A stretch of 64,000 bases of DNA from Mobilitalea torta (GCF_050433395.1 NZ_JBNPXH010000003.1:372001-436000), one strand, 5' to 3'; positions 51,981-60,166 are shown, numbered from the stretch's first letter. The notes: a model not told the origin generated them from the sequence alone. Program-made: numbers and translations.

Positions 51981-52328
51981 TTATTTCCTGGCTTCCCATT
52001 CCGGTTGCTTGAATCCAACTAAAACAAAATCATCCCCTACTAAAATCGGGCGTTTTACCAGCATTCCGTCGGTGGCAAGGAGACGAAGCTGTTCTTCTTC
52101 GCTCATGGCCGGAAGCTTGCTCTTTAATTCCAGGGATTTATATAAAAGTCCGCTGGTATTGAAAAAGCTTTTCAGCGGCAGCCCGCTTTTATGGAACCAG
52201 TCTTTTAACTCCTCATAAGTGGGATGGTCGGATTTTATATCACGGGTCTCATGGGAAAGCATATTGTCATTCAGCCATTTTTGTGCTTTCTGACAGGTGG
52301 TGCATTTGGGGTAACAGACAAACAGCAT
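51981..52328 (-). CDS. ArsC/Spx/MgsR-family thioredoxin-fold protein
   Basis: A 115-aa protein opening MLFVCYPKCTTCQKAQKWL, the Cys9-x-x-Cys12 pair of the Spx/ArsC-related YffB/MgsR group, with the family LLYKSLELKSKL, LLATDGMLVKRPILV and a C-terminal VGFKQPEW. It may be a redox-active reductase or a regulator; no arsenic genes are nearby, so arsenate reductase is not supported. On the minus strand an extended -10 (GTGATATAAT, hexamer at 52370-52365) lies 37 bp upstream. Confidence 0.88.
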   Translation of the reverse strand: MLFVCYPKCTTCQKAQKWLNDNMLSHETRDIKSDHPTYEELKDWFHKSGLPLKSFFNTSGLLYKSLELKSKLPAMSEEEQLRLLATDGMLVKRPILVGDDFVLVGFKQPEWEARK

Positions 52329-52463
52329 GATGAAGCCTCCTTGGTTTATTGATGGGTAGCTTTCATTATATCACATTCTTTTTATTTTTACATCATACGG
52401 ATATCCTTTCATTTATCATATAATTCTTTAAGGTATCGCAAATACTATGAAAGCAGGAGGAAT

Positions 52464-52796
52464 ATGAATATGGAACACAGTAACAAATATGCCTGGACCT
52501 GGAAGGTCAAGGAGGAGTGTCTGGAGGAATACGTTAAGATGCACCTTGACCCGTGGCCGGAGATCATGGAGGAGCATACGAAGGCGGGATACCGTAATTA
52601 TTCCATCTTCCAGAACGGGAATCAATTTTTCTATTGCTTTGAATGCGATGATGTAAAGGCAGCCAACGAGTATATTGCCAAAAGTGAAGCTTGCAACCGA
52701 TGGAATGCGATTACCTCCAAGATGGTGGAAGGTTCCTTCGACTTTAACGAAGCAGAACCCATTCAGTTTATGCAGGAAGTCTTTTATCTGAAATAA
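52464..52796 (+). CDS. L-rhamnose mutarotase-family protein
   Basis: A 110-aa ferredoxin-fold protein of the RhaM/DUF718 family: YAWTWKVKEECLEEYVKMH, HLDPWPEIMEEH, GYRNYSIFQNGNQFFYCFEC, and CNRWNAITSKM. RhaM interconverts L-rhamnose anomers. No other rhamnose gene is nearby, so it may act on another sugar. ATG 52464 is very close to AGGAGG; ATG 52470 (MEHSNKYAW) has better spacing and may be the true start. Confidence 0.88.
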   Translation: MNMEHSNKYAWTWKVKEECLEEYVKMHLDPWPEIMEEHTKAGYRNYSIFQNGNQFFYCFECDDVKAANEYIAKSEACNRWNAITSKMVEGSFDFNEAEPIQFMQEVFYLK

Positions 52797-52887
52797 TCTG
52801 TTTTATCTCTGCGGATTATGTAAACAGGCTTTGAAATAAGGGGATTTTACAGAGATGCTGACGGTTTGGACCGAATAAAAAAAGGAG

Positions 52888-52916
52888 TTGAAATACTTCG
52901 GTATTTATAATATAAT
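52888..52916 (+). promoter_or_regulatory. Consensus promoter abutting the DUF1538 start codon
   Basis: TTGAAA (52888-52893), 17-bp spacer, TATAAT (52911-52916). Transcription would start at about 52922-52924, the ATG itself. The spacer contains AAATAC-TTCG-GTATTT (52891-52906), a UUCG-tetraloop hairpin if transcribed from further upstream. Confidence 0.65.
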
Positions 52917-52921
52917 GGCTC

Positions 52922-54559
52922 ATGAGATTTTTAAACACATTGAAAGAAACTTTATTTTCATCACTGCCCCTCGCAGCAATTATCATAATTGTCTGCGGTT
53001 TTGTAGCGCCTATGGACAACACGGGGGATTATGTAAAGCTGGTGGTGGGATATGCAGGCGTGGTAATTGGGCAGGCGCTGTTCCTGGAGGGGCTTAATAT
53101 CAGTATTCTGCCCATTGGAAAACTGGTGGGAAGCTCGTTAATAAAGCTGAAGAAAGCTATTTTCATTATCTTCTTCGGGCTTGTCTTCGGCCTCCTGGCA
53201 ACAGTCGCGGAACCGGCTCTGGCGGTATTGGCCAGGCAGACACATATGATCATGCCGGTAGTTAATGAATTGCTTTTTATATGGATTATGGGTACGGGAA
53301 TAGGCGTGCTGGTAGGGTTCGCTCTGTTTCGGATCATGAAGGACCTGAATATCAAGATTGTTTTTGCCGTACTTTATATTTTAATCTTCCTTATGATCAT
53401 TTTTGTTCCGGAAGAATTTATTGCATTGGCTTTCGATGGCAGCGGAGCAACTACGGGTGATGTTTCCGTACCTTTTATCCTGGCTCTTGGCATGGGTGTC
53501 TCAGGCACCATGTCGAAGCATAAGACCAATGATGATACCTTCGGAATTATTGGACTGGCATCCGTAGGCCCCATTTTGGCATTGTTCATTTATGCAATTA
53601 TTTTAAAGGCGGTCAACGGAGGTACAATCCCTCCCGCCGGTGTCTATGATCCGGGAGCAGCGGAGGGTCTGGCAGCAATTGTAATAACCAATCTCGGAAG
53701 TGTTGCATTGGCGCTGATACCGGTTATTATTGTATTCCTGCCGTTTCAGTTCTTTTTGATCAAGCTTCCCAGGAGGGAATTTATCAACATTTTACTGGGT
53801 TCCATCGGTGTTTATATCGGTTTGCTCATCTTCCTGTCGGGAATTGATTTCGGCTTCGCCTTTGCCGGAAAATATATCGGCGAGGCATTCCTGGATGCGG
53901 CGCGTCCCGGCTGGTTTAAATGGATACTGCTTGTGGTAGGATTTATACTGGGAGCTGCCATAACCTTATCAGAACCGGCGGTAACGGTGCTGGGCGAGCA
54001 GCTGGAGGAAATAACCAACGGTCATATTAAGAAGATGACAATCCGTCTGACCCTTGCAATCGGCATCGGCTTTGCGGCATTGATTTCCATGGTGAAGATA
54101 TTAACCCAGATAAATATTCTCTGGTTCCTGGTACCTCTCTATGCTGTTGCATTGATTATGATGAAATTCACCTCCAAGCTTTTTGTGGGATTGGCATTTG
54201 ATTCAGGAGGTGTGTCGGGCGGAGCGCTGACTTCCGCATTTTTAACGCCTCTTACCTTGGGGACGGCCCAGGCGGTAGCCGCTGCGGTGGGTCGGGGACC
54301 GGGGGTGAAGGTTCAGTCAGTTTTAACAAACGGTTTTGGAATTATAGCATTTATTTCAGTTACACCCTTGATCGCGGTGCAGGCTTTAGGCATTATCTAT
54401 GACATACGTCTCAGAAAAGAACAGAAACTTATGGAGGAGACGGAGTTTGCAGAATTTGAGGAACTGGCTTCCTTTACCGCTCGTGCGGAAGAGGCCGAAG
54501 AAGATGGTCAAACCGATAGCGAAATCGGTGATCAGAATGTAATCACGGAGGTTAGATGA
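52922..54559 (+). CDS. DUF1538-family integral membrane protein, internally duplicated
   Basis: A 545-aa membrane protein with 12 or more spans and two matching halves: VAEPALAVLARQ against LSEPAVTVLGEQ, ALAFDGSGATTGDVSVPFI against GLAFDSGGVSGGALTSAFL, and FGIIGLASVGPILAL against FGIIAFISVTPLIAV. The paired conserved EPA and glycine-rich loops suggest a pore or transporter built from repeats. The family has no established function that I know. It is followed directly by two P-II-like genes. An in-frame TAA at 52913-52915 leaves ATG 52922 as the only start, yet there is no ribosome site in the right place. Confidence 0.9.
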   Translation: MRFLNTLKETLFSSLPLAAIIIIVCGFVAPMDNTGDYVKLVVGYAGVVIGQALFLEGLNISILPIGKLVGSSLIKLKKAIFIIFFGLVFGLLATVAEPALAVLARQTHMIMPVVNELLFIWIMGTGIGVLVGFALFRIMKDLNIKIVFAVLYILIFLMIIFVPEEFIALAFDGSGATTGDVSVPFILALGMGVSGTMSKHKTNDDTFGIIGLASVGPILALFIYAIILKAVNGGTIPPAGVYDPGAAEGLAAIVITNLGSVALALIPVIIVFLPFQFFLIKLPRREFINILLGSIGVYIGLLIFLSGIDFGFAFAGKYIGEAFLDAARPGWFKWILLVVGFILGAAITLSEPAVTVLGEQLEEITNGHIKKMTIRLTLAIGIGFAALISMVKILTQINILWFLVPLYAVALIMMKFTSKLFVGLAFDSGGVSGGALTSAFLTPLTLGTAQAVAAAVGRGPGVKVQSVLTNGFGIIAFISVTPLIAVQALGIIYDIRLRKEQKLMEETEFAEFEELASFTARAEEAEEDGQTDSEIGDQNVITEVR

Positions 54560-54560
54560 A

Positions 54561-54878
54561 GTGGTAAAGGATGTCCCATGTAGCATAGAATTTTTGATGT
54601 TGATAGCCGGACGGAAGCATAAGGATGCGCTTTTAAAAGAATTGTCCGTATCGGGCGGGCGATTGATTGATGTTATATATGGTAAGGGCACGGTCAGGGT
54701 GAGCTACCTGCAGGAAGTGTTTGGGCTGATTCCCGAGGAGAATAAGGTGGTGATTACCTGCCTGCTGCCAATTCAGAAAACCGATGAGGTGCTGGAGATG
54801 CTGGTTAAGAAGTTCAACTTCAGCAAGCCCAATACCGGTATTGCTTTTACTGTACCTGTGGATAAGCTATTTTATTAA
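54561..54878 (+). CDS. P-II-like signalling protein, first copy
   Basis: A 105-aa protein with the P-II ferredoxin-like plan: beta strand EFLMLIAGRKH, helix KDALLKELSVSGGR, strand DVIYGKGTV, a short T-loop-like stretch, VVITCLLP, helix DEVLEMLVKKF, and the ending PNTGIAFTVPVDKLFY. The canonical uridylylated Tyr loop is not evident. It starts at GTG 54561, one base after the DUF1538 stop. It is a paralogue of the next gene, sharing the tail [P]-x-GI-x-FT-[VM]-P-[VI]-DK. Confidence 0.82.
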   Translation: MVKDVPCSIEFLMLIAGRKHKDALLKELSVSGGRLIDVIYGKGTVRVSYLQEVFGLIPEENKVVITCLLPIQKTDEVLEMLVKKFNFSKPNTGIAFTVPVDKLFY

Positions 54879-54895
54879 ATTTGGAGGACTTTTAA

Positions 54896-55234
54896 ATGGA
54901 AAAAGCTAACAATTTGAAAGCTCTGTATATCATTGTAAACGCCGGCTTTGCGGAAGAGGTGGTGGAGATGGCGCGTGAAGCAGGTGCAAGAGGAGCGACG
55001 ATTATCAATGCCCGCGGTACCGGGGCGATGCATAAAGCGATTTTAGGAATTACAATCGATACAGAGAAGGAAATTATTCTGAGCGTGGTAGATGCTGATA
55101 CGGCGGAACGGATTGTAGCGGCTGTAAATACAAAATCCGGCTTTAAAACACCAGCGAATGGCATTTGCTTTACCATGCCTATTGATAAGATGGTAGGCAT
55201 AAACAACCCTGAGGCAACGGATGGACGAGTGTGA
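54896..55234 (+). CDS. P-II-like signalling protein, second copy
   Basis: A 112-aa P-II-fold protein: LKALYIIVNAGFAEEVVEMAR, GARGATIINARGTGAM (ligand-binding region), ILGITIDTEKEIILSVV, ERIVAAVNTKSGF and PANGICFTMPIDKMVGI. P-II proteins are trimers that bind ATP/ADP and effectors and gate partner transporters such as AmtB or SbtA. Coupling to DUF1538 suggests control of that membrane protein. TTTGGAGGA precedes ATG 54896. A strong terminator closes the unit. Confidence 0.88.
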   Translation: MEKANNLKALYIIVNAGFAEEVVEMAREAGARGATIINARGTGAMHKAILGITIDTEKEIILSVVDADTAERIVAAVNTKSGFKTPANGICFTMPIDKMVGINNPEATDGRV

Positions 55235-55269
55235 TCCATTAAAAAATAAGGGCTGAAGAAAAACAAAGT

Positions 55270-55323
55270 ATACTCTGCAGACAGAGCGCCTTTGAAAAGG
55301 CGATTTATCTGCAGAGTATTTTT
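55270..55323 (+). terminator. Terminator after the DUF1538/P-II operon
   Basis: ATACTCTGCAGA (55270-55281) pairs with TCTGCAGAGTAT (55308-55319), with an inner GCGCCTTT/AAAGGCG hairpin, then T5. Confidence 0.92.
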
Positions 55324-55418
55324 GTTAACATAAGAGAAGCGGGGTCTTGATTAAATACAGCGATATGATAAACTAATAAAATATAATGTTTGATTGAGAA
55401 GGACAAGGAGAGAATAAG

Positions 55419-56552
55419 ATGATCAACAGTGAGATTTTAGAGATCAGAAAGCAGATGAAGCATGAGAATTGTTCCATAACTAAGGTGAGCGGCTGTTATG
55501 TGGACGGTGAGAAAACAGTAAAAACAAAATTTACGGAATCCTTTCTGTGCCTTCCGGAGGAGGAGACCTTTAAGTACTTTGAGATTTTCAAGAAGACCCT
55601 GTCGGGGACAATCGGCAAGAATCTGATTAATATGGAATTCCCTCTGGAGACGGAATTCCATGGGGGGACACAGGAGTTCCTGCTGAAGCTGAGGGACAGC
55701 GAGCTGAAGGATGAGGCACTTCTGGATGAATTCTATGAAAAGCTGATACAGAGCTATGATATGGTGGGGAATTATCTGATCCTGTTGGTCTATGCCGCAT
55801 ATGATGTGCCCGGCAGAACCAGGGATAAGCGGATGATGGAGGACGCCTCCGAGGAGGTATACCGTTACATACTCTGCTCCCTCTGTCCGGTGAAGCTGTC
55901 CAAGCCGGGCCTGAGCTATAATGAAGAGACAAACCAGATTCAAAAGCGCATCCAGGACTGGGTGGTAGGGGTACCGGATAACGGCTTTCTCTTCCCGGCC
56001 TTCAATGATCGGAGTACTGATTTACATAGTGTCCTGTACTATTCCAGGAATTCGGAGGAGCTTCACAGTGAGTTTGTCCAGGCACTCCTGGGCTGCGAGG
56101 TTCCTATGTCTGCCGGAGATCAGAAGGAGACCTTCCAGACCCTGATTAAGGAAACCCTGGGAGAGCAATGTGAGTATGAAATTGTTCGCAATATCCACGA
56201 GAAATTAAATGATATTCTGGAGGAGCATAAGCTGAAGGAGATAGCGGAGCCGCTGACCCTGGATAAAAATGAGGTGAAGAACATCTTTGCCGAAAGCGGG
56301 GTGGAAGAGGAGCAGTTGGAGGAATTTGACCGGAATTATGAAAAGATGACGGGAGAACATACTGCTTTCATGGCGGCCAATATCGTCAATACAAGGGTAT
56401 TCGAGGTGAAGACGCCGGATGTTGTGGTTAAGGTGAATCCGGAGTGTGCCGAGCTGGTTCAGACCAAGCTGGTAGATGGCCGCAGATGCCTGGTGATTGA
56501 AATCACAGACCAGGTGGAGGTCAATGGCATCACGGTAAAACCCACCTGCTGA
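55419..56552 (+). CDS. DUF4317-family protein
   Basis: A 377-aa soluble protein beginning NSEILEIRKQMKHENCSITK and VSGCYVDGEKTVKTKFTES, the signature of DUF4317, common in Lachnospiraceae and of unknown function. It has no signal peptide, no membrane span and a conserved C-terminal VVVKVNPECAELVQTKLVDG region. GGAGAGAA precedes ATG 55419. The following gene is convergent. No functional inference can be made from context. Confidence 0.88.
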   Translation: MINSEILEIRKQMKHENCSITKVSGCYVDGEKTVKTKFTESFLCLPEEETFKYFEIFKKTLSGTIGKNLINMEFPLETEFHGGTQEFLLKLRDSELKDEALLDEFYEKLIQSYDMVGNYLILLVYAAYDVPGRTRDKRMMEDASEEVYRYILCSLCPVKLSKPGLSYNEETNQIQKRIQDWVVGVPDNGFLFPAFNDRSTDLHSVLYYSRNSEELHSEFVQALLGCEVPMSAGDQKETFQTLIKETLGEQCEYEIVRNIHEKLNDILEEHKLKEIAEPLTLDKNEVKNIFAESGVEEEQLEEFDRNYEKMTGEHTAFMAANIVNTRVFEVKTPDVVVKVNPECAELVQTKLVDGRRCLVIEITDQVEVNGITVKPTC

Positions 56553-56599
56553 GACAGATGATGCAAACAGACCGCCTCCGGATAAGTCGGAGAAAGTAT

Positions 56600-56923
56600 T
56601 TAAGGAAGCCATGTAATGAGATGCTTCTTCATATCGATGCAGCCGTTGTCCAGGAAGGTAATCCCTTCCTGTTCCAGGAGCTTGCGCTGGACACCCTCGC
56701 CAAAGATATCGTCAGGGGACAGGCGGCCTTCCTTATTTACAACACGGTGGCAGGGGAGCATCCGGTCGGAGGGAGCGTCATGCATAGCATATCCCACGAT
56801 CCGGGCAGCCCTGGGCCTGCCAAGGATGGCGGCAATCATGCCATAGGTCATGACCGAGCCTTCGGGTATCTTGCTGACAATCTGGTATACTTCCTCGAAG
56901 AAGCCGGAGCCGGATGCGTACAT
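56600..56923 (-). CDS. MGMT-family (methylated-DNA-cysteine methyltransferase-like) protein
   Basis: A 107-aa DNA-binding-domain-only member of the MGMT family: FFEEVYQIVSKIPEGSVMTYG, GRPRAARIVGYAMH and active-site LPCHRVVNKEG. The active Cys is present, so this is not a Trp-containing alkyltransferase-like protein; it still lacks the N-terminal domain of Ogt. It may repair alkylguanine or flag it for other repair. ATG 56923 is chosen since GGAGGATATG precedes it; the longer frame to 56971 lacks a ribosome site. Confidence 0.9.
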   Translation of the reverse strand: MYASGSGFFEEVYQIVSKIPEGSVMTYGMIAAILGRPRAARIVGYAMHDAPSDRMLPCHRVVNKEGRLSPDDIFGEGVQRKLLEQEGITFLDNGCIDMKKHLITWLP

Positions 56924-57034
56924 ATCATATCCTCCAATTGCAAGAATTTGTTTTATTGTACTATACAGCAATCATTTTTATAAGGCAAGTAAAATCATTA
57001 AAATAAATAGAATAAGTACGGTTTTTAGGGAGTG

Positions 57035-57068
57035 CCCGATGCAGATTACGAGTATCGGGTGTTTTTTT
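57035..57068 (+). terminator. Orphan terminator-like hairpin
   Basis: CCCGAT (57035-57040) pairs with ATCGGG (57054-57059), then TG and T7. No + strand gene ends here; the flanking gene reads the other way. The rest of the 56924-57426 gap shows no supported gene. Confidence 0.55.
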
Positions 57069-57390
57069 GTTAATAAACATGTAATATCTTATTAAAAAAA
57101 TGAGAGGATAAAATATACGATTTCAAGGTTGAAAAAGAAAGAAATAAATCCCTGAAAAAGAAAGCACAGCATGGAACGTATTCCGGATAAAGTGCTTGTT
57201 TTATGCGGGATTAATGGCTTCTTGCATTGTTTTGAGCTTGATATACCTGGAATATCCGATTACATTTTAAGGATAATATATTCCAATACCTGGAGAAAAG
57301 ACAGGTAAGACTTGAGCCGGACACCAATATCTAACTATTGAACCCCTATACCGTATGTGTTACTCTAAGGGTATGCATTGGAAAGGAATA

Positions 57391-57414
57391 ATGCATGCAA
57401 ATAGATACCGTTAA
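57391..57414 (+). other. Possible 7-codon leader ORF before the CAP-domain gene
   Basis: ATG CAT GCA AAT AGA TAC CGT TAA, with AAAGGA three bases upstream; its stop overlaps the AAGGAGG of the next gene. A short hairpin ATGCATT/AATGCAT (57373-57379/57390-57396) covers its start. Confidence 0.25.
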
Positions 57415-57426
57415 GGAGGTACAAAA

Positions 57427-58638
57427 ATGAAGAAATTGATTATAACATCAGCATGTACACTGGCGTTGACACTATTGGGCACATTTGGAAGTTACCAGAA
57501 TTCTTATTCCCCAAGGGATGAGTTCAAGGAAAATGATTATACTACAAAAGTAGAACAAAATGTTACGGACAAAAATATTCAGCAGAGTCTTTCCGCCATT
57601 GCGGCAGAAGCAAAAACTGCGGCAGCTCAAAATACAAACAGCGGAGAAGGAAAGATGATACAGGCCGCTGCGGGAAAAGACACAAAAGCAGTAAAAGGTG
57701 CAACAGTGGTTAAAAGTGCGAAAGAGGAAAAAAGCACAAAGTCGTCGAAAAGCACGAAGTCATCGAAAAACAAAAAAACGGTAAAAAAAGCAAAGACTGT
57801 CCAAAAGGCAGAAGCATCAAAAAATACCAAGGCTGTTAAAAACATAGAAGCAGCAGAGGATGCAAAAGAGGTAAAGGGCGCAGAAACAGGAAATGCTGCA
57901 GAGACGGCAAAAAATGCATTGACCTACAGGGCCGTTGATTTATCTGACTGTAATTCAGTAAAGGATATCATAAGCGAACTGCAAAAGAACGGCTGTAATA
58001 TTACATCGGTAAATATCAATAGTATCAAGGGACTTCAGGATATTATTGACCGCATCAAACAGAATAATTCCCAGACACCTACCGCGACACCGGTTCCTAC
58101 GGCAAAGCCTACGATTACTGCGGCACCCACGCCTACGGCAAAACCCACGGTAACCGTGGCACCGAAGCCTACGGCGAAGCCCACAGCAACACCGACCCCT
58201 ACGGCAAAGCCAACAGCAACTGCGGCACCGACTCCTACACCCACGGTTCCTGCCTCTTCTGAACTTAGTGATTATGCGGACCAGGTTCTGAAGCTGGTCA
58301 ACCAGGAGAGAGCGAAGGCTGGATTATCTGCTTTGACTACTAATTCAACCTTAACTGCGGCAGCTAATAAGCGTGCCCAGGAGACCGTTCAATCCTTTGC
58401 CCATACCAGGCCGAATGGAACCAGTTTCAGCACAGTATTAGGCGAGTATGGTATTTCTTACCGTACGGCGGGCGAGAATATTGCATATGGACAGAAAACA
58501 CCCCAGGAGGTAATGACGGGCTGGATGAATTCCGAAGGACACAGAGCCAATATCATGAATGGAAGCTTTAATAAGATTGGAATTGGTGTTTATAAAGCCA
58601 ACGGACGGATCTATTGGTCCCAGCTGTTTACAAATTAA
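57427..58638 (+). CDS. Secreted CAP-domain (SCP-like, YkwD-type) protein
   Basis: A 403-aa exported protein: signal peptide (KKLIITSACTLALTLLGTFG), a Lys/Ser/Ala-rich low-complexity region (about 60-160), a short conserved SVKDII-like helix pair, a Thr/Pro/Lys repeat linker (about 217-275), and a C-terminal CAP domain (about 280-403) with SFAHTRPNG, RTAGENIAYG and GWMNSEGHRANIM. CAP domains occur in many secreted bacterial proteins of unclear role. The basic region could bind teichoic acid or other anionic polymers. TAAGGAGG precedes the ATG. Confidence 0.92.
   Translation: MKKLIITSACTLALTLLGTFGSYQNSYSPRDEFKENDYTTKVEQNVTDKNIQQSLSAIAAEAKTAAAQNTNSGEGKMIQAAAGKDTKAVKGATVVKSAKEEKSTKSSKSTKSSKNKKTVKKAKTVQKAEASKNTKAVKNIEAAEDAKEVKGAETGNAAETAKNALTYRAVDLSDCNSVKDIISELQKNGCNITSVNINSIKGLQDIIDRIKQNNSQTPTATPVPTAKPTITAAPTPTAKPTVTVAPKPTAKPTATPTPTAKPTATAAPTPTPTVPASSELSDYADQVLKLVNQERAKAGLSALTTNSTLTAAANKRAQETVQSFAHTRPNGTSFSTVLGEYGISYRTAGENIAYGQKTPQEVMTGWMNSEGHRANIMNGSFNKIGIGVYKANGRIYWSQLFTN
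58076..58250 (+). repeat. Thr/Pro/Lys coding repeat in the CAP protein linker
   Basis: Imperfect tandem units of about 36-48 bp around CCTACGGCAAAGCC(T/C) encode TPTAKPT-type blocks. Copy number may vary between strains. It is a protein-coding repeat, not a CRISPR array. Confidence 0.8.
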
Positions 58639-58781
58639 GACTCCATGCGGTAATCCTTTCAGATTAATTCATAAATCGGCGGATATTCCGGCTTGTCTTC
58701 TAATACAATTTATAGTAGAAGGCAGATATCTTAGCCGGAAAGGAGCTGCGGGAATAAAACCGCAGAAACAGGTGTTGATCT

Positions 58782-59552
58782 ATGGTGAGAGATGCGGAGG
58801 TATTATCGGAGGAACTGGCAGGATGCCGGTGTCTCCCCTATTTTGACAGAACCAAGACACAGCGGTACATGGATTACAAAAGGCGGCATTGGGCGCTGAC
58901 CTGGGAGGAAATCATTACTTATGTAAATATCGGACTGGATCGGGAGCACTATTCCTGTGTCATTCCGGTTAAAGCACCGCAAAGATTATCGGTCCTGGTC
59001 AACAAATATCATCAGCTGCCGGGGGATTATATCCCTAATGATCTGGAAATAATCGCGCCGGAATGCAACAGCGCATCGCTGATGCTCCGTCGTCCTGCCA
59101 GAATCGCCTTTGAGGAGATGTGCCGGGCGGCAGCGGGGGAGGGGCTGGAGCTGAAAGCAATTTCCGCCTTTCGTAGTTTTCTCTATCAGAATCAGGTTTA
59201 TTATAAGAACTGGACCGGAGACCTGTCTCTGGAGCAGTATCAGGCCGAACGGGACAGGGTCTCGGCACGTGCCGGACACAGCGAGCATCAGACGGGCCTG
59301 GCTGTGGATATTAACGATCTGGAGCAAAGCTTTGAAGAGACTCCGGAGGGAAGATGGCTGGCCGGACATTCCTGGGAATATGGCTTTATTCTGAGATATC
59401 CGAAGGGGAAAGAGCATATAACGGGATATGATTACGAACCCTGGCATTTCCGCTATGTCGGCCCGGTTCTTGCCTGCGTGGTATTTAAATGCGGAATGAC
59501 CTATGATGAATACTACGTCAGAAATCTGTCAGCCTGCGATTGCCGGAATTGA
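58782..59552 (+). CDS. M15-family D-alanyl-D-alanine carboxypeptidase (VanY-like)
   Basis: A 256-aa zinc peptidase: AISAFRSFLYQNQVYY, the zinc site GHSEHQTGLAVDIND and EPWHFRYVG. The N-terminal YMDYKRRHWALTWEEIITYVNIGLD and LVNKYHQLPGDY are typical of clostridial VanY-like proteins. These trim D-Ala from peptidoglycan stem peptides outside the cell. Here a TGA at 58776-58778 precludes a signal peptide upstream of ATG 58782, so the protein as encoded seems non-secreted. No vancomycin-resistance genes are near. Confidence 0.9.
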   Translation: MVRDAEVLSEELAGCRCLPYFDRTKTQRYMDYKRRHWALTWEEIITYVNIGLDREHYSCVIPVKAPQRLSVLVNKYHQLPGDYIPNDLEIIAPECNSASLMLRRPARIAFEEMCRAAAGEGLELKAISAFRSFLYQNQVYYKNWTGDLSLEQYQAERDRVSARAGHSEHQTGLAVDINDLEQSFEETPEGRWLAGHSWEYGFILRYPKGKEHITGYDYEPWHFRYVGPVLACVVFKCGMTYDEYYVRNLSACDCRN

Positions 59553-59580
59553 ATATTACGATAGACCTTAAAAGGAAAGC

Positions 59581-59616
59581 AAAAGCCTGCCCTCTGACAT
59601 TGGAGGGCAGGCTTTT
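59581..59616. terminator. Bidirectional terminator
   Basis: AAAAGCCTGCCCTC (59581-59594) pairs with GAGGGCAGGCTTTT (59603-59616), perfect 14 bp with A-run and T-run, between convergent VanY-like and rubrerythrin genes. Confidence 0.92.
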
Positions 59617-59620
59617 CTGA

Positions 59621-60166
59621 TTATACCAGGCTTCCTTCTTCATAATAGCGATAGTAACCCTGGGGGAAGCCGCAGACAGGGCAGATCTCAGGAGCGCAGA
59701 TTCCGCTCATGATGTTACCGCATTGCATGCAGATCCACAGGGACTCTTCCGGTCTGCAGAATAATTCCCCGCGTATCATCTCTTCCAGCAGGGTGCGGAA
59801 GGTTGCTTCATGGTTCAGTTCAATATTAGCAATGCCGTTAAAAAGAGCGGCAATGTCATCATAGCCTTCTTCCCTTGCAATACGCGCGTATTCCCGGTAA
59901 ACATTATTGCCCAGGTCAGAGGCAAAGGCAATGGAGTCACGCAGATTCTGTTCTGTATCCGGGAGAGTGCCTCTGTTTAATTGCCGCATCCAAATTCTTG
60001 CATGTTCTTTTTCGTTTGTTGCAACTGACCTGTAAACTGCTGCAATTTCAATGTATTGCTCTGCCTCTGCCTGTTCTGCGGAAAGTTCTGATCTGGTGTT
60101 TGCTTCTGCTTCCAGATTATAAGCGTTTAATATATTTTGATATGTTCTGCTTTGTTGAAAGTCCAT
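59621..60166 (-). CDS. Rubrerythrin-type ferritin-like protein
   Basis: A 181-aa protein with a four-helix ferritin-like domain (EKEHARIWMRQL, ANIELNHEATFRTLLEEM) and a C-terminal rubredoxin-type iron site (WICMQCGNIMSG, CPVCGFPQGYY). Rubrerythrins reduce peroxide in anaerobes with a di-iron site. The first helix (NAYNLEAEANTRSELSAEQAE) departs from common rubrerythrins. ATG 60166 follows GGGAGAGC; upstream Met codons lack a ribosome site. The next upstream gene encodes another predicted di-iron protein. Confidence 0.9.
   Translation of the reverse strand: MDFQQSRTYQNILNAYNLEAEANTRSELSAEQAEAEQYIEIAAVYRSVATNEKEHARIWMRQLNRGTLPDTEQNLRDSIAFASDLGNNVYREYARIAREEGYDDIAALFNGIANIELNHEATFRTLLEEMIRGELFCRPEESLWICMQCGNIMSGICAPEICPVCGFPQGYYRYYEEGSLV

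Noticed and set aside
51981..52328. Arsenate resistance gene
   Set aside because: The protein is in the ArsC/Spx fold family, but there is no arsR, arsB or acr3 nearby and the CxxC form fits the Spx/YffB-like group.
57172..57309. 45-aa + strand frame MERIPDKVLVLCGING...
   Set aside because: No convincing ribosome site, no family resemblance and AT-rich non-coding-like surroundings.
57070..57420. c-di-GMP or c-di-AMP riboswitch before the CAP gene
   Set aside because: None of the conserved core sequences of either class is present.
58076..58250. CRISPR-like repeat
   Set aside because: Units are imperfect, lack unique spacers, and lie inside a coding frame for a Thr/Pro linker.
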